DNA of 35,931 nt. Origin: an uncultured Lachnospiraceae bacterium (GTDB taxonomy: Bacteria; Bacillota; Clostridia; Lachnospirales; Lachnospiraceae). Positions 23,255 through 32,357 of this stretch are shown here, one piece after another (the first letter of the stretch is position 1; each line of letters begins with the position of its first letter). The stretch covers positions 1-35,931 of the forward strand of contig CAMIYN010000021.1 of assembly GCA_946403075.1 (NCBI GenBank), in the 5' to 3' direction. A model generated the notes under the pieces. It saw only the letters and a program-made list of their open reading frames with translations. It made no database searches and was not told the origin of the DNA. Both the position numbers and the translations under genes were made by a program.

Positions 23255-23788
23255 ATGGATAATATTTTAAATTTAGATGAAAATATAATTTCACAATTAT
23301 TTAATTCATTAAGAATTGGAGAAGGTTATGATGTTCATAAACTTGTAGATAATAGAGATTTAATATTGGGTGGTGTAAAAATTGATTATGAATATGGATT
23401 ATTGGGACATAGTGATGCAGATGTTTTAATTCATGCCATTATTGATTCAATTCTCGGTGCCACAAATCATGGGGATATTGGAATGCTTTTCCCAGATACT
23501 GATGATGAGTATGAAAATATTTCTTCAATTATATTATTAAAAAAAATAATTTCATTTGAAAATAGTTTAAATAAAAAATTTGAAATTATAAATATAGATT
23601 CTACTATAATTTGTGAAAAACCAAAATTATCTCCATATATAAATGATATGAAAAATAATATTGCAAATGCATTGAAAATTAATAGAGATAGAATAAGTAT
23701 AAAAGCAACCACTGAAGAAGGACTTGGCTTTACTGGTAAATGTGAAGGTATAGCAGCAAGAAGTATATGTTTGATTAGGAAGATTTGA
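23255..23788 (+). CDS. ispF: 2-C-methyl-D-erythritol 2,4-cyclodiphosphate synthase
   Basis: Forms the cyclic diphosphate intermediate of the MEP isoprenoid pathway, which supplies undecaprenyl carriers. Metal ligands are Asp26 and His28 (GEGYDVHKL) and His60 ([12 protein letters not shown]); [20 protein letters not shown] and [19 protein letters not shown] follow. The ATG at 23255 is 1 nt after the capD-like stop, with a short GGA upstream. It gives 177 residues with a ~19-residue extension before RIGEGYDVH, where most family members begin; no alternative start codon lies between. ispD is not nearby. The stop overlaps the region just upstream of cysS. Confidence 0.95.
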   Translation: MDNILNLDENIISQLFNSLRIGEGYDVHKLVDNRDLILGGVKIDYEYGLLGHSDADVLIHAIIDSILGATNHGDIGMLFPDTDDEYENISSIILLKKIISFENSLNKKFEIINIDSTIICEKPKLSPYINDMKNNIANALKINRDRISIKATTEEGLGFTGKCEGIAARSICLIRKI

Positions 23789-23799
23789 GAGAAAAAATT

Positions 23800-25296
23800 A
23801 TGAAAATATATAACACATTAACAAATAAAAAAGAAGAATTTGTTCCACATAAAAAAAACTTAGTTAGGATGTATGTGTGTGGACCAACAGTTTATGATTT
23901 AATTCACATTGGAAATGCGAGACCTATGATAGTTTTTGATTCTTTTAGGAGATATCTTGAGTTTTTGGGATATGAAGTTATTTATGTTTCAAACTTTACT
24001 GATATTGATGATAAAATTATAAAAAAAGCGATTGATACAAATTCTACTCAAAAAGAGGTTTCCAATAAATATATCGAAGAGTGTAAAATGGATATGAAGA
24101 ATATGAATATTAAAGAGGCAACTTTTACACCTTATGCAACTGATGAGATTAAAGATATGATTTTATTTATAAGTGAATTGATAGATTTAGGTTTCGCTTA
24201 TAAAGTATCCGATGGAACAGTTTATTTTGATACATCAAAAGTAAGTGATTATGGGAAACTTTCAAAAAAAAATATAGATGATTTAAAATCTGGTTTTAGA
24301 GAAATAACCGTGACAGGTTCGTTAAGTAAAAAGAATTATACTGATTTTGTTTTATGGAAACCAAAAAAAGAAAATGAGCCATATTATGATAGTCCATTTT
24401 GTGAAGGAAGACCAGGTTGGCATACTGAGTGCTGTGTAATGGCACCAAAATATTGTGGTGGTGCTCTTGATATACATGCTGGGGGTGAAGATTTAATTTT
24501 TCCTCATCACGAAAATGAGATTGCACAGTTTGAAGCAGTATTTAAGGAGCCATTTTCAAAATATTGGATGCATAATGCATTTTTAAATATTAATAATGAA
24601 AAAATGAGTAAGTCGCTTGGAAATTTTTTTACTGTTAGAGATATTTTAAATAAATTTGATGGCAATATTTTTAGATTATTTATGTTATCTACTCATTATA
24701 GAGTAATGCTTAATTTTTCATTTGATTTGATGGAAAGTGCAAAAAAATCATTTGAAAGGATTGAAAACTGCATATTAAATATTGAATTTTTAATTAAAAA
24801 ACTTGGTAATAGAGTAGAAAATTTTTATAATGATGATGAATTATTTGAAAATAAATTGGAGTTTTATGAATATATAAATGATGTTTTGTCTGCAAATAGT
24901 GATTTAAATAGTGATGAAATTGACATTATTAATAAAATAAAAAATTATGTTGACATATATTTTGATAAATTAGATGATGATTTTAACACAGCAGATGCTA
25001 TAACACAAATTTATGAGATTGTAAAAATTGTAAATCAAACTGCAAATGAAAAATCAAATTTATTGTTTTTATTATTTTGTTTTGAAGTTATTGGAACCTT
25101 ACTTGGAATTCTTGGTATAAAAATTAGTATAAAAAATAATATAGATGTAGAAATAGAATCTTTGATTGAAGAAAGAAATATAGCGAGAAAGAATAAAGAT
25201 TTTAAGAGAGCAGATGAGATTAGAAATTTATTAATAGAACAAGGAATAGAACTTGAAGATACGAGACAAGGGGTAAAATGGAAGAGAATAAAATAG
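23800..25296 (+). CDS. cysS: cysteinyl-tRNA synthetase
   Basis: Charges tRNA-Cys. Class I synthetase of 498 residues. It starts MKIYNTLTNKKEEFVP as the family does, then MYVCGPTVYDLIHIGNARP (HIGH-type motif), zinc ligands in the CGPTVYD and GWHTECCVMAPKYCGGALDIHAGGEDLIFPHHENEIAQ regions, and EKMSKSLGNFFTV (KMSKS). The frame is open to TTG 23785, but the ATG at 23800 with GAGAG upstream matches the family N-terminus. No T-box leader is possible, as ispF ends 11 nt upstream. The end overlaps mrnC by 19 nt. The C-terminal segment RNIARKNKDFKRADEIRNLL is characteristic. Confidence 0.97.
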   Translation: MKIYNTLTNKKEEFVPHKKNLVRMYVCGPTVYDLIHIGNARPMIVFDSFRRYLEFLGYEVIYVSNFTDIDDKIIKKAIDTNSTQKEVSNKYIEECKMDMKNMNIKEATFTPYATDEIKDMILFISELIDLGFAYKVSDGTVYFDTSKVSDYGKLSKKNIDDLKSGFREITVTGSLSKKNYTDFVLWKPKKENEPYYDSPFCEGRPGWHTECCVMAPKYCGGALDIHAGGEDLIFPHHENEIAQFEAVFKEPFSKYWMHNAFLNINNEKMSKSLGNFFTVRDILNKFDGNIFRLFMLSTHYRVMLNFSFDLMESAKKSFERIENCILNIEFLIKKLGNRVENFYNDDELFENKLEFYEYINDVLSANSDLNSDEIDIINKIKNYVDIYFDKLDDDFNTADAITQIYEIVKIVNQTANEKSNLLFLLFCFEVIGTLLGILGIKISIKNNIDVEIESLIEERNIARKNKDFKRADEIRNLLIEQGIELEDTRQGVKWKRIK

Positions 25297-25730
25297 ATTT
25301 TTTGAGTGAATCATATAAAAGTAATGATGCTCAATATGAATATGATTTAAAGAATGATAGTCCTTTAAATCTTGCATATATAGGAGATGCGATTTTTGAT
25401 TTTTTGAGTAGAGATTATGTATTAAAAAAATATTCTAAAATTTTAAAAATCAATGAAATCAATGAAAAAAATGTTTTTTTTGTAAAAGCATCAAATCAAG
25501 CATATATTGTAGATATTTTAATTAATGATAATTTTTTAACAGATGATGAAATTATGGTTTATAAGAGAGGTAGAAATGTCCATACAAAAAAGAGAATTAA
25601 GAGTGCAAGTATGATTGACTATAGAAAGGCAACAGGCTTTGAATCCATAATAGGATTTTTATATTATAATAAAAATTTTATGAGATTATTAGAAATAACC
25701 AATAAATACTTTGATATATTAGATAAGTAA
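25278..25730 (+). CDS. mrnC: Mini-ribonuclease III
   Basis: Matures 23S rRNA ends; a catalytic RNase III domain without the dsRNA-binding domain, found in Bacillota. 150 residues. The active-site helix reads LNLAYIGDAIFDFLSRDYVL with Asp37; other landmarks are KRGRNVHTKKRIKSASMIDYRKATGFESIIGFLYY. The ATG overlaps the end of cysS and has AAGGGG upstream. The cysS-mrnC-rlmB order is conserved in Bacillota; here the tRNA gene interrupts it before rlmB. Confidence 0.95.
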   Translation: MEENKIDFLSESYKSNDAQYEYDLKNDSPLNLAYIGDAIFDFLSRDYVLKKYSKILKINEINEKNVFFVKASNQAYIVDILINDNFLTDDEIMVYKRGRNVHTKKRIKSASMIDYRKATGFESIIGFLYYNKNFMRLLEITNKYFDILDK

Positions 25731-25839
25731 AACTATAACACCATATTTAAATTTAAAATTTTCTATGATACATTAGTAATTATAAAATTTAATAAATCAA
25801 ATTTTGTAAAAAACAAAATATTAGTTACCATAAATTATT

Positions 25840-25919
25840 GCACCTTTGGCGGAATTGGTAGACGCATACGGTTCAGGTCCGTATGAGAAATCGTGGGAGT
25901 TCGAGTCTCCCAAGGTGCA
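25840..25919 (+). tRNA. tRNA-Leu (anticodon CAG)
   Basis: The acceptor stem GCACCTT pairs with AAGGTGC (25912-25918), discriminator A25919. D-arm GGCGGAATTGGTAGACGC; anticodon stem TACGG/CCGTA with 7-nt loop TTCAGGT, so the anticodon is CAG (reads CUG, Leu). Short class-II variable arm (TGAGAAATCGT). T-arm GGGAG-TTCGAGT-CTCCC. CCA is not encoded. A TTGTAA at 25804-25809 with a poor -10 may drive it. The rlmB SD begins 2 nt beyond the tRNA, so the two are probably one transcript. Confidence 0.95.
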
Positions 25920-25931
25920 TTAGGAGATAAA

Positions 25932-26660
25932 ATGAATACAATTGAAGGGAAAAATGCAATATTAGAAGCAATAAAATCTGGTATTGAAATAAAAAAAATT
26001 TATAAATTGTCTAATTTGAAAAGTGATTCAATAAATGAAATTATTTCTTATGTAAAAAAAATGAATATAAAAATAATTGAATTACAGAGAAATGAATTAG
26101 ATAAAATTAGTCAAACAAAAAATCACAAGGGAATTATTGCAGAAGTAAATGAATATAAATATTCAAGCCTTGATGAAATTATTGAATTCGCAAAATCAAA
26201 AAAAGAAAATTTTCTAATTTTAATATTAGATGAAATAGAAGACCCAAGAAACCTTGGGGCAATTATTAGGTCAGCATATGCCTTTGGAGTTCATGGGATA
26301 ATAATTAAAGATAAGAACTCAGTAAGTGTTACTGCAACAGTCATAAATACATCTGCTGGTGCTACAAGTCATATGAAGATTGCGAAAGTTACAAATATTT
26401 CAAAAACTATTGAATACTTAAAGAGAGAAAATATTTGGTTTTATGAAGCAGATATGGGAGGAATTAGTATTTATGATACAAAGTTTGATGGTGGCATCTG
26501 CATTGTTTTAGGAAATGAGGGTAGAGGTGTTAGTAGACTTGTTAGTGAACACTGTGATTTCAAAATAAAAATACCAATGAAAAAAAATTTTGATTCTCTA
26601 AATGTATCTGTTGCATCGGGAATTATTTTATCAGAAATAAATAGACAAAGGAACATATAA
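25932..26660 (+). CDS. rlmB: 23S rRNA 2'-O-ribose methyltransferase, RlmB/TrmH family
   Basis: SAM-dependent SPOUT methyltransferase, probably acting on 23S rRNA. The 242 residues comprise an N-terminal substrate-binding domain (MNTIEGKNAILEAIKSG) and a trefoil-knot domain with the three motifs LILDEIEDPRNLGAIIRSA, VLGNEGRGVSRLVSEHCD and IKIPMKKNFDSLNVSVASGI. The frame stays open upstream into the tRNA gene, but the ATG at 25932 has AGGAGAT 5-9 nt before it and yields the family start. A lipoprotein gene follows 1 nt after the stop. Confidence 0.95.
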   Translation: MNTIEGKNAILEAIKSGIEIKKIYKLSNLKSDSINEIISYVKKMNIKIIELQRNELDKISQTKNHKGIIAEVNEYKYSSLDEIIEFAKSKKENFLILILDEIEDPRNLGAIIRSAYAFGVHGIIIKDKNSVSVTATVINTSAGATSHMKIAKVTNISKTIEYLKRENIWFYEADMGGISIYDTKFDGGICIVLGNEGRGVSRLVSEHCDFKIKIPMKKNFDSLNVSVASGIILSEINRQRNI

Positions 26661-26661
26661 A

Positions 26662-27909
26662 ATGTCAAAAAAGTTTTTTAATAAAAATTTAATATTAATT
26701 TTTTTTATATCTATATTTTTATTTTCTTGTAAACAAAATGTCATTGATTATAATATTGATATTGAAAAAGCACCAAATATTGAGACAAAACCATTTTCAT
26801 TTGAAAAACCTATGAGTAAAATTGAAGAAAAAACAGTTATAACAAAAAAAGATAGAGATAAATTAGTAAATGCAAATATTAAAGAATTGGTGCAAAATAG
26901 AAAGAGAGAACCTATACAAATGAAAGGTGTATATTTGCCTGCTTATGTTGCAGGAAATAGCGAGAAATTTGATTTAATTTTTGATAATATTACAAATAGT
27001 GAAATTAATTCTATCATTGTTGATATGAAAGATGAAATAGGAAGAGTGACTTTTGATAATACATCGCAAATTTCAAAAGAATTAAAAACTACTGAAAAGC
27101 AGATTAAAGACATTAATAGTTTTATAAAAAGGTGTAAAGAAGAAAATATATATTTGGTAGCAAGAATTCCTTGCTTTTTAGACAATTTTGCTACAAGACA
27201 AGATAGGAATATGGCTCTAAAAACAAAAGATGGAAGGTTATATAAAGATAATATGGGATATTATTGGTTAAATCCATATGTCGAGAAGACAAGAAATTAT
27301 ATAAAAGAATTAGCATTATCTGCTGCGGATACTGGGTTTGATGAAATTCAATTTGACTATTTTCGTTTTTCAACAGATAGAGGAATTAGGAATGTGGAAT
27401 TTAGTGATGAGATGACAGGAGGAAAATCAAAAATAGAAATATTGACAGAATTTGCCCAAGAAGTTTATCAAGAGTTAATTAAAAAAAATGTATTCTTTTC
27501 TATTGATGTGTATGGAAGTATTATAAATTCATATAAAGACCAATGGAATATAGGACAAGATTACCCCAATTTAATAAAGTATTGTGATTACATTTGTCCA
27601 ATGATTTATCCATCACATTATGCAAATAATACTTTTAGTTTAGATGTTCCTGATTTACATCCATATGAAACTATTTTAAAAGCATTAAATACATCAAATG
27701 ATGTAATCAATAAATCTTTTGATTCTACAAGCCACTATGGGAAAGTTAGACCTTGGCTTCAAGCATTTACTGCCAATTGGTTAGAAACCTATATGGTTTA
27801 TGAACCTGAACAATATAGAGAGCAAATAAAAGCAGTAGAAGATTCTAAATATGATGAATGGATTTTTTGGCAAGGTGGTGGAGTGTATAAATGGGATTCA
27901 TTTAAGTAA
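26662..27909 (+). CDS. lipoprotein, DUF4015-type putative glycoside hydrolase
   Basis: A 415-residue predicted lipoprotein: signal segment with lipobox LFSC, Cys23. The body matches the putative glycoside hydrolase family (TIM-barrel-like): MKGVYLPAYVAG at the first strand, INSIIVDMKDEIGRVTFDN, IYLVARIPCFLD, GYYWLNPYVEKTRNYI, FDEIQFDYFRFSTDRG with the likely catalytic acidic residues, FFSIDVYGSI, YICPMIYPSHY and WLQAFTANWL near the end. The substrate is unknown; an extracellular polysaccharide or peptidoglycan is probable from its location. The SD AAAGGA lies within the end of rlmB. The uvrC start follows 5 nt after its stop. Confidence 0.85.
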   Translation: MSKKFFNKNLILIFFISIFLFSCKQNVIDYNIDIEKAPNIETKPFSFEKPMSKIEEKTVITKKDRDKLVNANIKELVQNRKREPIQMKGVYLPAYVAGNSEKFDLIFDNITNSEINSIIVDMKDEIGRVTFDNTSQISKELKTTEKQIKDINSFIKRCKEENIYLVARIPCFLDNFATRQDRNMALKTKDGRLYKDNMGYYWLNPYVEKTRNYIKELALSAADTGFDEIQFDYFRFSTDRGIRNVEFSDEMTGGKSKIEILTEFAQEVYQELIKKNVFFSIDVYGSIINSYKDQWNIGQDYPNLIKYCDYICPMIYPSHYANNTFSLDVPDLHPYETILKALNTSNDVINKSFDSTSHYGKVRPWLQAFTANWLETYMVYEPEQYREQIKAVEDSKYDEWIFWQGGGVYKWDSFK

Positions 27910-27913
27910 TGTT

Positions 27914-29797
27914 ATGGAAGGATTTAATATTTCTGATGAATTAAAAAAACTTCCTGATAAAGCTGGAGTTTATATAATGCATAAAAAAGGTGGGGAAGTC
28001 ATATATGTTGGAAAGGCGAAAAATTTAAAAAATAGAGTTCGTCAATATTTTAATGAGAGTTATAAAAAAACAAATAAAATTCTACAAATGGTTAATAACA
28101 TTGATTATTTTGAATATATAGTAGTAGATAATGAATTAGAAAGTTTAATTTTAGAATCAAATTATATAAAAGAATATAGACCAAAATATAATACACTTTT
28201 AAAAGATGATAAGAATTATCCATATATTAAGGTTACAATAAATGAAGATTTTCCAAGAGTTCTTTTTGTGCACAGGAAGTATGAAGACAAAAGTAAATAT
28301 TATGGTCCATATAAATCAGTAGGTATCGTATATCAAGTTCTTGATTATATCAAAAAAAATTATAGAATAAGAAATTGCAAAATGCCAATACATAAAGAAA
28401 ATGTTTTAGATAAGCATTTTGATAGTGATAAATTATTGGTTATTCCTAATAATAAAACAAAAAAAAAGGAATGTCTCTATTATCATTTAAAAATGTGTAT
28501 GGCACCTTGCATTGATAAGTCTGTATATGTTGATTATAACAATCAAATAAAAGATATTTGCTCGCTATTAAATGGAAACTATGAAGATGTAATTAAAGAG
28601 TTAAAAGTTTTGATGGATAAAGCATCAAGTGAAAATGATTTCGAACATGCAATAGAGTACAGGGATAAAATAAATAGTATATATGAGATACAAGAAAAAC
28701 AAAAAATAGATCAAAAAAATGATGATGATAAAGATGTAGTAGGAATCTATAAAGGAGAAAAAGTTGCTATAGTTCAAATTTTTGAGATAAGAGATGGAAA
28801 CATTATAAATAGAAATATTCATTTTTTGGATATAGATAAAAATGACTTAGAAGTAGATATTTTGGAGAGTTTTATAAAACAATATTATAATGATCCATAT
28901 TTTTTACCAAGTGAGATTTTGTTGCCATTAGAGTTGCCTGATTGCGATTTGATAACGAAATGGTTATCAAGAAATAGTAATAAAAAAATAAAATTAACAG
29001 TTCCTAAAATTGGCAAAAATGAAAAACTTGTAGAGCTTGCAAATACAAATGCAAAAATCCAATATAGTCAAAGATTAAAAAAATATGAAAAAGAGAGAGA
29101 TGAAGTAAATATAGCATATGATGTTTTAAAGAGAATAACTGGACTTGATAATATAGATAGAATTGAGTCATACGATATATCAAATACAGCAGGAAGTATT
29201 AATGTTGCTTCTATGGTAGTTTTTGAGCATGGAAATTTTATGAAAAATGAGTATAGAAAGTTTAGAATTAAGACTATTGTAGGAAGTGATGATTATGGTG
29301 CTATGAATGAGGTTATTAATAGAAGACTAAGTAGATATATTGAAAATAACGATAAATTTAAGATTTTACCAAGTATTTTTTTTATTGACGGAGGAGCTGG
29401 ACAAGTTCATATTGTAAATAAAGTTTTAAATGAGTATAATATAGACATACCAGTTTTTGGTATGGTTAAAGATGATAACCATAGAACGAGAGGTTTAATC
29501 TATAATGATATTGAGATTGATTTGTCGGATTATAAAGAATTATTTAAACTGGTCACAAGAATACAAGATGAAACTCATAGATTTGCTATTGAATATCATA
29601 AGTTTTTGAGAAGTAGAGAACAGACAAAATCGATCCTTGATGAGATTGATACGATTGGTGAAAAGAGAAAAATTAATTTGATAAAGCATTTTAAGAGTAT
29701 TGATAATATAAAAAATGCGACAATTGATGAGATTTCAAAAGTTCCACTATTTAATTTAAAATCAGCAACTATTGTTTATGATTTTTTTAGAAAATAG
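27914..29797 (+). CDS. uvrC: excinuclease ABC subunit C
   Basis: Makes the two incisions of nucleotide excision repair. 627 residues. A GIY-YIG nuclease (16-95: GVYIMHKKGGEVIYVGKAKN) makes the 3' cut. A four-cysteine cluster, C155, C187, C195 and C199, matches the iron-sulfur ligands known in UvrC. A UVR domain (~225-258) binds UvrB. An RNase-H-like nuclease (~380-560: ESYDISNTAGSINVASMVVF, FIDGGAGQVHIV) makes the 5' cut, and helix-hairpin-helix motifs finish the protein. The ATG at 27914 gives the usual N-terminus; upstream in-frame ATGs lie inside the previous gene. The SD is weak, so coupling is likely. Confidence 0.97.
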   Translation: MEGFNISDELKKLPDKAGVYIMHKKGGEVIYVGKAKNLKNRVRQYFNESYKKTNKILQMVNNIDYFEYIVVDNELESLILESNYIKEYRPKYNTLLKDDKNYPYIKVTINEDFPRVLFVHRKYEDKSKYYGPYKSVGIVYQVLDYIKKNYRIRNCKMPIHKENVLDKHFDSDKLLVIPNNKTKKKECLYYHLKMCMAPCIDKSVYVDYNNQIKDICSLLNGNYEDVIKELKVLMDKASSENDFEHAIEYRDKINSIYEIQEKQKIDQKNDDDKDVVGIYKGEKVAIVQIFEIRDGNIINRNIHFLDIDKNDLEVDILESFIKQYYNDPYFLPSEILLPLELPDCDLITKWLSRNSNKKIKLTVPKIGKNEKLVELANTNAKIQYSQRLKKYEKERDEVNIAYDVLKRITGLDNIDRIESYDISNTAGSINVASMVVFEHGNFMKNEYRKFRIKTIVGSDDYGAMNEVINRRLSRYIENNDKFKILPSIFFIDGGAGQVHIVNKVLNEYNIDIPVFGMVKDDNHRTRGLIYNDIEIDLSDYKELFKLVTRIQDETHRFAIEYHKFLRSREQTKSILDEIDTIGEKRKINLIKHFKSIDNIKNATIDEISKVPLFNLKSATIVYDFFRK

Positions 29798-29819
29798 GAT
29801 TATAAAATGGAGGTAAATT

Positions 29820-31232
29820 TTGGTTTTTAGTAGTTTAAATTTTATTTTTTGGTTTATGCCAACATTTTTAATTTCATATTTTTGTGTGAGTAGGAGATAC
29901 AGAAATGTTGTTTTATTAATTTATAGTTTATGTTTTTATGCTTATGGTTGTATAAAAAATCCTATATATTTCATTGTGTTTTTAATTTCTATATTAATTA
30001 ATTTTAATGTAGCAAGAATTATAAGTAGAATTAATAATAAAAATAGAAAATTTTATTTTGTTGTTGCGATAATATTTAATATATTAATTTTGGTTATATC
30101 AAAATATAGACTGTTTTTCATACAAGTGATAAATGACATTTTTTATGTATTAGATATGAATTTAATCAAAACTACTGATAATTTTATTTTACCACTTGGT
30201 GTTAGCTTTTATGTTTTTCAATCAATTTCATATTTAATAGATGTGTATTATAATAAATATAAAGCAGAAAATGATATTATAATTTATTCAACTTATATAA
30301 CTATGTTTCCTCAGTTGGTTGCAGGACCAATAGTTCGATTTGACCAAATAAGTTGGGATATAAGGGCAAGACTTACTTCAAATAAAAAAATAGTTGATGG
30401 CTTTGTTATTTTTTCTTTTGGACTTGCATTTAAGGTTTTAATTGCGAATAATTTAAATGCCATCATGGTTAATATTGATAAAATTGGTTATGATTCAATA
30501 ACTACATTTTTAGCTTGGATAGGAATGTATAGTTTTACTTTTCAAATTTATTTTGATTTTTTTGGTTATTCATTAATGGCAATAGGTCTTGGTGAAATGC
30601 TCGGTTTTAAAATTCCAGAAAACTTTAAACACCCATTTTTAGCAAGAAGTGTTAGCGAATTTTGGAGAAGGTGGCATATTACACTTACAACTTGGTTTAG
30701 AGATTATGTATATATTCCACTTGGTGGCAATAAAGAAGGGATATTATCTACAATTATTAATATATTAATTGTTTGGATTTTAACTGGCTTTTGGCATGGT
30801 GCAGATTATAATTTTTTACTTTGGGGATTAGTTTTAGGGATAATCATTATTTTTGAAAAATATATTTTTGGTATATTTTTATCTAAAAATAAAATTTTTT
30901 CTCATTTTTATGTTTTACTAATAATTCCTATGACTTTTTTGATTTTTTATATAAAAGATATAGAAAATATACCATTATATTTTCTTAGACTATTTAATAT
31001 GGGGGCATCTTCTTATGTATACCCATTTGATTTTGTAGATGTTTTAAAGAATTATTTATTTATACTTTTACTCTCAATTTGTCTTTTGACAGAATATCCA
31101 TATAAACTATATAATATAATTTATCAAAAAAAACCAAATATAGTTATATGTTTTGCAATAATTTTATTTTTAATTAGTGTGTTTTTTATTTTTAGAGGAC
31201 TTGATAATCCATTTATTTATTTTAGATTTTAA
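29820..31232 (+). CDS. MBOAT-family membrane O-acyltransferase (AlgI/DltB/PatA-like)
   Basis: Polytopic membrane enzyme that moves an acyl group, usually acetyl, across the membrane for transfer to an extracellular glycan. The 470 residues start VFSSLNFIFWFMPTFLISY, the usual AlgI-type start; it begins with TTG at 29820, with GGAGG well placed. Conserved parts: PLGVSFYVFQSISYLIDVY, FPQLVAGPIVRF, EFWRRWHITLTTWFRDYVYI, PLGGN and TGFWHGADYNFLLWG with the invariant His326. About ten hydrophobic segments are visible. The next gene encodes the expected SGNH partner, so together they probably O-acylate a surface polymer. Confidence 0.93.
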   Translation: MVFSSLNFIFWFMPTFLISYFCVSRRYRNVVLLIYSLCFYAYGCIKNPIYFIVFLISILINFNVARIISRINNKNRKFYFVVAIIFNILILVISKYRLFFIQVINDIFYVLDMNLIKTTDNFILPLGVSFYVFQSISYLIDVYYNKYKAENDIIIYSTYITMFPQLVAGPIVRFDQISWDIRARLTSNKKIVDGFVIFSFGLAFKVLIANNLNAIMVNIDKIGYDSITTFLAWIGMYSFTFQIYFDFFGYSLMAIGLGEMLGFKIPENFKHPFLARSVSEFWRRWHITLTTWFRDYVYIPLGGNKEGILSTIINILIVWILTGFWHGADYNFLLWGLVLGIIIIFEKYIFGIFLSKNKIFSHFYVLLIIPMTFLIFYIKDIENIPLYFLRLFNMGASSYVYPFDFVDVLKNYLFILLLSICLLTEYPYKLYNIIYQKKPNIVICFAIILFLISVFFIFRGLDNPFIYFRF

Positions 31233-31249
31233 TTTATATTAGGAGTATT

Positions 31250-32356
31250 ATGAATAAAAAAATTAAACAAATAATTTCAATACTATCATTTATATTTTTT
31301 ATAATAATAGGTATTTTATTGGTAGTATATAAAAATGAAAATGTGATTGATTTATATGCAAATGGAATCAATAAATTGATTGGAGTATCAAATGAAATTG
31401 ATACTAATTTTAATCTTGATAACGAATTAGTCATTCCCGTTATAGAAGAGAATAATAATAATTTAGTAGATGATATAAATAATAATGCAACTACTAAGAA
31501 TTATTCTTATGCTAAAGATTTATTTCAGCATTTTTTGAATCCATTAACCCTTAATACTGATATTTCAATTTCTTATCCATATAAGAGTTTAAAAAATAAT
31601 GAATTAAGCGAAGATTTAATTGATAATAATAATGTTCTTCCTATTGATAATGAAATGATAGAGTTGCTTGGACCAGATGTAGATATTTCAAATGACAATA
31701 GTAGTCAAATCTCAAACACAATTAAGCATTATCAAATTGATAGTGGAAAATGGACAAGAGTTGAAGACCACTTTGTGGAAGCTCCTGATGGTTATTTTGA
31801 TGATGCTTTATTTTTAGGTGATTCGAGAACTGAGGGACTTAGGATTTATGCCCCTATTGAAAATGCCACATATTTTTCTATTCAGAGTTTAAGTGTTTTT
31901 AATATTGAAAAAACAGTGGTTCATATTAATGGGGAGGGGAATTTTACCTTTTTTGATTTTTTAAATACAAGGAAGTTTAAAAAAGTTTATATAATGCTTG
32001 GCATAAATGGGGTTGGCACAAGTATTGATAATCATTTAATTAACTATGCAAGTATAATTTATAAAATTAGAGAAATTAATCCTGACTGTTTGGTATATTT
32101 ACTTGCAAATATTCATGTGGGGAAAGATAAAAATAAATCTGAATATGCATATAATAATAATAAACTAAATGAATTAAATAGTGCAATATCGAGTATAGCT
32201 GACAATGTATCAATATTTTATATAGATGAAAATATTTTATTTGATGATGAAAACGGTGAGCTAAATAAAAATTATACGGGAGATGGAATACATATATATC
32301 CTAAATGTTATTCTTGGTTTAGGGAGTTACTTTATAGAAATGTAATTATTAAATAA
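31250..32356 (+). CDS. membrane-anchored SGNH/GDSL-type acyl-transfer protein
   Basis: A 368-residue protein with one N-terminal membrane anchor (~9-26), an Asn/Asp-rich low-complexity stretch to ~150, then an SGNH hydrolase-like domain. The nucleophile motif is LGDSRTEG with Ser192 and the C-terminal motif is GDGIHIYP with Asp345 and His348; YIMLGING may be the Asn block. Sitting directly after an MBOAT gene, it is best read as the extracytoplasmic partner that completes glycan O-acylation, as PatB/AlgX/DltD-like proteins do; an esterase is the alternative. AGGAG precedes the ATG. Confidence 0.85.
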   Translation: MNKKIKQIISILSFIFFIIIGILLVVYKNENVIDLYANGINKLIGVSNEIDTNFNLDNELVIPVIEENNNNLVDDINNNATTKNYSYAKDLFQHFLNPLTLNTDISISYPYKSLKNNELSEDLIDNNNVLPIDNEMIELLGPDVDISNDNSSQISNTIKHYQIDSGKWTRVEDHFVEAPDGYFDDALFLGDSRTEGLRIYAPIENATYFSIQSLSVFNIEKTVVHINGEGNFTFFDFLNTRKFKKVYIMLGINGVGTSIDNHLINYASIIYKIREINPDCLVYLLANIHVGKDKNKSEYAYNNNKLNELNSAISSIADNVSIFYIDENILFDDENGELNKNYTGDGIHIYPKCYSWFRELLYRNVIIK

Positions 32357-32357
32357 T

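Noticed and set aside
23789-23799. T-box riboswitch for cysS
   Set aside because: Only 11 nt separate ispF and cysS, so there is no room for a leader element.
25893-25931. Earlier rlmB start inside the tRNA gene
   Set aside because: The extension would translate tRNA sequence; the ATG at 25932 has its own SD and matches the family N-terminus.
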